This document shows positions 59,560 to 64,000 of a stretch of DNA of 64,000 nt, piece by piece. Within the stretch, counting starts at the first letter, position 1. Every line of letters begins with the position of its first letter. The position numbers and the translations under genes are program-made. The stretch is from DATJPY01 sp035506135 (lineage in GTDB: Bacteria > Myxococcota_A > UBA9160 > PR03): contig DATJPY010000022.1 of NCBI GenBank assembly GCA_035506135.1, forward strand, positions 43,878 to 107,877. Reading direction: 5' to 3'. The notes beneath the pieces were generated by a model. The model had not been told where the DNA came from and searched no databases. It saw only the letters and a program-made list of their open reading frames with translations.

Positions 59560-60455
59560 ACCGCTCGTACACCGATGTGGGCGTCTACCTGAATGCAGCA
59601 TCCGGCGCGACGATCGAAATGACCCCCGAGCGCCTCGGGCCGCAGGCCGGATCGCGCGCTCGAACGCTCGACTGGGTGCTCACGCTGCCGTTCCTGATTG
59701 CATTCGGGACGGTCCTCGTGGTCTTCGATCCGCTCCAGCGCGTGGCGCGGCTCTTCGGGTCCAGGCCCCACGAGATCGTCGTCGGCTGGCTCCAGGCCGC
59801 GCTCGTCGGCGCCATCCATCTCTGCGGCACGCGCCTCGAAGTGGAGCGCTCGCCGGGCGTGCGCCGGAGCACGCCCTACGTGCTGATTGCCAACCATCAG
59901 AGCATGTTCGACATCCCCATCCTCGGCGCACTGCTCTTCACGAACTATCCGAAGTACGTGTCGAAGCGGGAGCTTGGCCGCTGGATCCCGAGCATCTCGT
60001 ACAATTTGCGACACGGCGGCAATGCTCTCATCGATCGCGCCGACCGCGACCAGGCGGTCGAGGCGATTCGCGCCCTCGGCGAGCGCGCACAGGCGCGCGG
60101 CGTCTCGGTCGTGATCTATCCCGAGGGTACGCGCTCACGCGCGGGGGAGCTCAAGCCCTTCAAGCCGGCGGGTGCAATCGCGCTGCTGCGGGCAGCGCCT
60201 GCGCTCGATGTCGTGCCGGTGACGATCGACGAGTCGTGGCGGTTGCTCTGCCACAACCTGCTGCCTGTGCCCTGCGGCACGCGGATCCGCGTCCGGCTCG
60301 GCGACCCGATCCCCCGCGGCAGCGAGAGCGATCCCGCGCAGGTCCTCGATCGCGCGCGCGAGGAGATCGAGAGCACGCTGCGGCGCTGGCGAGGGCCCGG
60401 AGGCGACTCGTGGCACCGCTCCCCCGGCGACGCACCTTCTGAGGTGCTGCCTTGA
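59556..60455 (+). CDS. 1-acyl-sn-glycerol-3-phosphate acyltransferase (PlsC-like)
   Basis: 299 residues from a GTG overlapping the previous stop; an ATG 21 codons later (MTPERLGPQ) is possible. After one or two membrane segments come the acyltransferase blocks NHQSMFD (HX4D), SKRELGRWIPSI, YPEGTRS and PVTIDES. It transfers an acyl chain to lysophosphatidate in phospholipid synthesis at the inner membrane. The TGA overlaps a TTG start of the next gene. Confidence 0.88.
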   Translation: MNRSYTDVGVYLNAASGATIEMTPERLGPQAGSRARTLDWVLTLPFLIAFGTVLVVFDPLQRVARLFGSRPHEIVVGWLQAALVGAIHLCGTRLEVERSPGVRRSTPYVLIANHQSMFDIPILGALLFTNYPKYVSKRELGRWIPSISYNLRHGGNALIDRADRDQAVEAIRALGERAQARGVSVVIYPEGTRSRAGELKPFKPAGAIALLRAAPALDVVPVTIDESWRLLCHNLLPVPCGTRIRVRLGDPIPRGSESDPAQVLDRAREEIESTLRRWRGPGGDSWHRSPGDAPSEVLP

Positions 60456-61873
60456 GCCGCCTGCTCCCCTTCGCCTTGACTTGCTTCGCCCTGCTCTGGG
60501 TCGCCGCGGCGCAAGCAGTCTGCATCCAGCCGTGCGATTGCGTGCCTTGCCCGGTGGCCCACGTCTGGCCCATCGATTCGCCCCCTTGCGACGCCACGTT
60601 CACCCTCCAGGAATGCGTCGACGGCGCGAACCGCGGCGACGCGGTGCTGATCGCGACCAACGGACCGATCTCGGAGTCGATCTCCTTCGCGAAGTCGCTC
60701 ACGCTCGGCGCGGCGCAGGGCTTCACCCCCGTGTTCTCGGCTGGCAACTTCATCCAGGCAACGCCCGCGAACGCGAGCAGCACGGTCATCGACATCCAAG
60801 GTCTCACCCTGCAAGACGGCTACATCCAAGTCTCGCAGGAGGGCTCTGGCTCGTTGACGCTCGCCATCAGGAACAACACGATCGAGAGCGAGACGATCCC
60901 GTTCAGCAACGGTGTTACTGCCCTTCAGCTCCAGGCAATCGAAATCCAAGCGCTCAGCACCAACGGCACCAAGACGGGTCCCATCTCCTTCGTCGTGTCA
61001 GGCAATGCAGCGAATCTCTCACCCCCGCCTTCATGCACGCCGAGTCAACTTTGCTACGCGGGTGGGATCAACTTCTTCAGCGACGGCTCGTCCTCCTCCG
61101 GCCTGGTCGCGGGAAACGCGATCGCCATGTCGGCGACCGGGGCACCGATCTTCCTCTCGAGCGGGGACGGCGACCTGACAGTCGACGTGCTGCGAAATCG
61201 CATCTCGGGCATCGGCTACGACGCTGGCGTCGAACTGTTCAGCGAGGGTGCTGGGACCCTGACGGCGCGCATCCTCGACAATCTCGTCTCTGGCGAGCAC
61301 AGCAGCAGCGGAGACGGCGCGATCACCGCGGACGCGGCGAGCGACTCGACCGGAGCAATCCAGTTCGCGATCGCGAACAATACCGTCGCTCGCAACGACA
61401 CGGCGATCCGCGTGCGGCGTGAGGGCGGCTCCGTCGCGGGTTCGATCGCCAACAATGCAGTGACCGGCAACTTCTACGGGCTCGATGTCGATGACGCGCT
61501 CGCGCCTGTCGTCTCGGATCACGACAACCTGTTCTTCGGAAACGTGGCTGACCTCGCGAGCGGTGCAGCGGGGCCGGGATCCGTCTTCGCAGACCCGCTC
61601 TACGCCAGTTCCAACGACTATCACCTGAAGGCCGGGTCGCCCGCCATCGGCGCGGGCGACGACAGCGCCGTCCCCGCCACCGACCTCGACGGGAGCCCGA
61701 TCACCGACCTCGACGGCAGCCCGCGCATCCAGGGCGCGCACGTCGACATCGGTGCCTACGAGACGGCGCCCGAGCCGGCCACGATGCTGAGCGCGGGGGC
61801 GAGCCTCATGGTGTTGGCATCGCTCGCACAGCGTAGTCAGCCGAGCCACGCGCGCGCATCGACTGGGCGGTGA
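60452..61873 (+). CDS. PEP-CTERM-type right-handed beta-helix protein
   Basis: 473 residues from TTG. A signal peptide (LLPFALTCFALLWVAAAQA) precedes a Cys-rich start (CIQPCDCVPCP). A repetitive Asn/Ser/Asp-rich beta-helix region follows (about 60-400: recurring IxGNAI, NRISGIG, NNTVARND, NNAVTGNF rungs), then LDGSP duplicated and VDIGAYE. A C-terminal PEPATMLSAGASLMVLASLA comes before a short polar tail. The PEP motif plus helix is an exosortase sorting signal, though the usual Arg cluster is weak (only QR). Probably an extracellular, envelope-anchored protein. The protein starting at 63238 is a paralog. Confidence 0.8.
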   Translation: MSRLLPFALTCFALLWVAAAQAVCIQPCDCVPCPVAHVWPIDSPPCDATFTLQECVDGANRGDAVLIATNGPISESISFAKSLTLGAAQGFTPVFSAGNFIQATPANASSTVIDIQGLTLQDGYIQVSQEGSGSLTLAIRNNTIESETIPFSNGVTALQLQAIEIQALSTNGTKTGPISFVVSGNAANLSPPPSCTPSQLCYAGGINFFSDGSSSSGLVAGNAIAMSATGAPIFLSSGDGDLTVDVLRNRISGIGYDAGVELFSEGAGTLTARILDNLVSGEHSSSGDGAITADAASDSTGAIQFAIANNTVARNDTAIRVRREGGSVAGSIANNAVTGNFYGLDVDDALAPVVSDHDNLFFGNVADLASGAAGPGSVFADPLYASSNDYHLKAGSPAIGAGDDSAVPATDLDGSPITDLDGSPRIQGAHVDIGAYETAPEPATMLSAGASLMVLASLAQRSQPSHARASTGR

Positions 61874-61897
61874 TCGAACCAAGAGACGGAGGCCCTC

Positions 61898-62719
61898 GTG
61901 AATCCCAACAAGGCACTCTGGGAGAAGGGCGACTTCACGCGCATTGCGCAGAGCATGCGCGAAAGCGGAGAGGCGCTCGCCGAGGGGCTCGGGATCACCA
62001 AGGGACTCGAGGTCCTGGACCTCGGCTGCGGCGATGGCACGACCGCTGTGCCGCTGGCAAGACGCGGAGCCCACGTGCTGGGCGTCGACATCGCGAAGAA
62101 CCTCGTCGAGGCCGGGAACCAGCGTGCGCGGGAGTACGGCCTGACGAATTGCAAGTTCCAGGAAGGCGATGCCTCCAATCTGGACGGGCTGAACGACCAG
62201 TCATTCGACCTCGTCGTGAGCATCTTCGGAGCCATGTTTGCGCCGAGGCCCTTCGACGTGGCCAGGGAGATGGCGCGCGTGACCAAGCCGGGAGGCCGGA
62301 TCGTCATGGGGAACTGGATCCCGGATGACCCGACGCTGGTGGCACAGATCCTGAAGATCAGCTCCGCCTACTCACCGCCGCCGCCGGAGGGCTTCATCAG
62401 CCCCATGACGTGGGGGATCGAGAGCAACGTCGTCGAGCGATTTGCCGGTGCGGGGGTGCCGCGGGAGCGGATCTCGTTCGCGAAGGAGACCTATACGTTC
62501 GAGTATCCCGGCGCTCCTGCGGAGCTCGTCGATGCATTCAGGAAATACTACGGGCCGACCATGAACGCCTTCGAAGCGGCAGAGAAGAACGGTCGCGCAG
62601 CCGAGCTGCTGGTGAAGCTGGAGAACCTGTTCAATAGCCAGAACAGGAGCCCGAGCCCGGATACCACCTCCATCCCTGCGACCTTCCTGCGAGTCACCGT
62701 TGCGATGACGGGTCGCTGA
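61898..62719 (+). CDS. Class I SAM-dependent methyltransferase
   Basis: 273 residues from GTG. SAM-binding motif I is LEVLDLGCGDGTTAVPLA (about 37-54). The acidic residue after strand 2 is in VDIAKN, then EGDASNLDG, SFDLVVSIFGAMFAP and a KPGGRIVMGNW strand follow. It belongs to the Methyltransf_11/25 group; the late FEYPGAPAELVDAFRKYYGP segment resembles small-molecule methyltransferases. Substrate unknown. It may be the last chromosomal gene before the tRNA remnant. Confidence 0.88.
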   Translation: MNPNKALWEKGDFTRIAQSMRESGEALAEGLGITKGLEVLDLGCGDGTTAVPLARRGAHVLGVDIAKNLVEAGNQRAREYGLTNCKFQEGDASNLDGLNDQSFDLVVSIFGAMFAPRPFDVAREMARVTKPGGRIVMGNWIPDDPTLVAQILKISSAYSPPPPEGFISPMTWGIESNVVERFAGAGVPRERISFAKETYTFEYPGAPAELVDAFRKYYGPTMNAFEAAEKNGRAAELLVKLENLFNSQNRSPSPDTTSIPATFLRVTVAMTGR

Positions 62720-62778
62720 GCCCTCCGTTCGGCACGCGCGGCGCCCCGCGCAAGTCAGCGCTCCGCCGCGCGAATCAG

Positions 62779-62828
62779 TGGGGTGAGCGAGGGGACTCGA
62801 ACCCCCGACCTCCAGGGCCACAAACCGG
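62779..62828 (-). pseudogene. 3' half of a tRNA-His gene (truncated)
   Basis: On the minus strand the sequence reads an anticodon arm with loop TTGTGGC (GTG, His), a 5-base variable loop, a T-arm with 5-base stem and TTCGAGT loop, the acceptor 3' strand CGCTCAC, a discriminator C and CCA. The anticodon stem has a mismatch and a G-T pair. No D-arm or 5' acceptor strand (GTGAGCG) is found in the following 150 bases, so it is only the 3' half. Such fragments are what integrases leave at one end of an element inserted in a tRNA gene. Confidence 0.65.
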
Positions 62829-63237
62829 TGAAGAGGTGAGAAGCGACGCGAGCTTGCGTCTCCTGCGTCGCAGCGGCCTGCAGCGGCCTGCACTCGACTG
62901 CGCCGACGACGGCCCCACGGCCCCAGACGGCCCCTCCACCGGGCGGTGTCGGTGGCCCTTGCCCTAGGCGCCGACGAGACCCCCCGGTCCCCTCCACACG
63001 CCATGGGCCTGTGCCAGCGAGGGTGCTCGACGAATGGGAGAGTCGCGGGAGTCGCTCCCCTCGGGGGACCGCTGCGCCTGTGGCTAGTGGCGTACTGGGT
63101 CGGAGATGAACTCGACCGGCGCTGTCGAGCCCGACCCCAGGCTCTTCCGGCCCCATCCGCTTGACCTCGCCGCTTCGAGGGTGGGAGGATGGCTGTGGTG
63201 TAACCGCCTGGCGATGGCGACCTAGCGGGAGGTCTAC
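62829..63237. other. Non-coding stretch right of the tRNA remnant
   Basis: About 410 bases without a convincing gene. A tandem CAGCGGCCTG direct repeat (62881-62900) is the only structure I see apart from a GGGAGG ribosome site before the gene at 63238. If the tRNA fragment is an att site, this would be the element's inner flank, but no integrase is visible. Confidence 0.4.
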
Positions 63238-64000
63238 ATGATCCGCCTCGGTGTCTGCCTCGCGCTGATCCTCGGCTCACCGTTCCGAGCTGCATCCGAT
63301 TGCATCCTCTTTGGCACTCCCCCCGACTACACCTGGCCGAGCCCCGACTGCTTCAATGGGCTCCCGGCCTGCCTCGACTCCCTGCCGTGCGACGGCGGCA
63401 CCGTCGAGATCGCCACCGACGAGCCGATCACCGACGCGATCAGCTTTCAGAAGGGGCTCACGCTGCGCGCCTATCCAGGCTATCAGCCGATCTTCACTGC
63501 CAAGCTCACAGCCGCAACGCCGACCGACTCCAGCGGTGTGGGGTACTACATCCGGATCGAGGGACTGACCTTCGAGGGCAGCGGGCAGGGCAGCGAGATC
63601 GAAGTCGTGCAGGGCAGCCCGAGCCCGCTGACCGTCGAGGTCGTCGGCAACACGGTCGCGACCGACCAGAACACCGAAGGAGGCATCGAGATCTTTGGAT
63701 CGAGCGGCCCGATCTCGTTCCAGGTGTCCGACAACACCCTCGAGGTCGCCAAGAACTCCTCGGAACAGCAGCTGGGGATCGCGGTCGGCCTTTTCGCCGC
63801 TGCAGCCGCGGCCACGGGGACGATCGAACGGAACTCGATCGTGATGCAGCGCGGCGCAGAAGCGATCGCTATCGATCTCGGCGATCAGGACGCCGACCTC
63901 ACGGTCGACGTGTTTGCCAATCGCATCTCGGGCACGGATTACAACGATGGCGTCTATCTGCAGCGCGATGGACTCGGGACCACGACAGCACGCATCGCCG
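63238..64000 (+). CDS. Secreted beta-helix protein, 3'-truncated by window edge
   Basis: ATG after GGGAGGTCTAC. The frame is open to base 64000 (254 codons seen). A signal peptide (MIRLGVCLALILGSPFRAAS) is followed by the same plan as the 60452 protein: a Cys-rich start, DEPITDAISFQKGLTL, ADLTVDVFANRISGTDYNDGV and TTTARIA. Its counterpart reads GDLTVDVLRNRISGIGYDAGV and TLTARIL. They are clear paralogs about 2.8 kb apart. The C-terminus, and hence a PEP-CTERM signal, is outside the window. Confidence 0.82.
   Translation, partial: MIRLGVCLALILGSPFRAASDCILFGTPPDYTWPSPDCFNGLPACLDSLPCDGGTVEIATDEPITDAISFQKGLTLRAYPGYQPIFTAKLTAATPTDSSGVGYYIRIEGLTFEGSGQGSEIEVVQGSPSPLTVEVVGNTVATDQNTEGGIEIFGSSGPISFQVSDNTLEVAKNSSEQQLGIAVGLFAAAAAATGTIERNSIVMQRGAEAIAIDLGDQDADLTVDVFANRISGTDYNDGVYLQRDGLGTTTARIA

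Noticed and set aside
62760..62900. A complete, possibly intron-bearing tRNA-His
   Set aside because: No D-arm or complementary 5' acceptor strand could be found on the minus strand beyond the anticodon arm; only the 3' half is supported.
62755..63156. A 133-residue minus-strand open frame
   Set aside because: Its end (GVRVPSLTPL) is the well-known translation artefact of a tRNA T-arm and acceptor; the DNA is the tRNA-His fragment and flank.
1..64000. CRISPR arrays, insertion sequences, rRNA genes, phage structural genes
   Set aside because: No regularly spaced direct repeats, transposase motifs, ribosomal RNA segments or phage proteins were recognised on either strand.

Overview
The window is high-GC DNA (estimated by eye at roughly 68-70 % G+C) packed with coding sequence. 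Start/stop overlaps of the ATGA and GTGA type recur throughout, with some TTG and GTG starts. PEP-CTERM-type C-termini, a sigma-54 promoter signature beside an EPS-type asparagine synthase, an N-type (alternative) ATPase operon, three P450s and many acyl-CoA dehydrogenases suggest an uncultured deltaproteobacterial-grade lineage (Myxococcota, Binatota or relatives) with actinobacterium-like lipid catabolism. This placement is inference from gene content; no rRNA gene is present.

Layout. (1) 1-4354 (+): the tail of a DUF2889 protein, decayed remnants of a PEP-CTERM protein and a glycosyltransferase, a sigma-54-type promoter, asparagine synthase and an ELM1-like protein. (2) 21117-4382 (-): about 16.7 kb of 15 head-to-tail genes that begin with a TetR regulator and continue with paired acyl-CoA dehydrogenases, an amidohydrolase, two P450s, an SDR, a substrate-binding protein, an AveC-like membrane protein, an SDR, an aldehyde dehydrogenase, a third P450, two SDRs and an OB-fold/thiolase fusion. 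A perfect 16-bp palindrome separates it from a divergent (+) operon of amidohydrolase, FadD3-like ligase and a second CoA ligase. (3) 25604-34579: further lipid-catabolic genes, with two more acyl-CoA dehydrogenase pairs, an enoyl-CoA hydratase, a KshB-like reductase, a haem-oxygenase-like diiron protein, MarC and an LLM-family oxidoreductase. The set fits activation, hydroxylation, beta-oxidation and retro-aldol trimming of a bulky cyclic isoprenoid or steroid-like substrate.

(4) 34656-49498 is the most unusual part. A second TetR gene lies beside three transcription units built around two paralogous sets of Rieske oxygenase plus a 111-residue partner of unknown function. Around them are NorQ-like AAA+ and NorD-like VWA proteins, NorE/NorF-like membrane proteins, two related multi-span membrane proteins, a second AveC-like protein, a 6-oxocamphor-hydrolase-like crotonase, SDRs and NTF2-like proteins. 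No norB or norC is visible. Two of the units start from near-identical 60-bp bidirectional promoters. Both promoters contain a 19-bp inverted repeat that also occurs upstream of the TetR gene, so the region looks like one small regulon.

(5) 49722-56659 (+): a cytidylate-kinase-like protein, then an N-type ATPase operon in the order c, b, alpha, gamma, beta, epsilon, Q, a. This is a circular permutation of the usual order, and no atpR is visible. (6) 56730-64000 (+): an MFS transporter fused to a UBP-type zinc finger, a glycine-zipper protein, a secreted NTF2-like protein, PlsC, a PEP-CTERM beta-helix protein, a methyltransferase, a truncated tRNA-His 3' half that may mark an old integration site, and the start of a second beta-helix protein running off the window.
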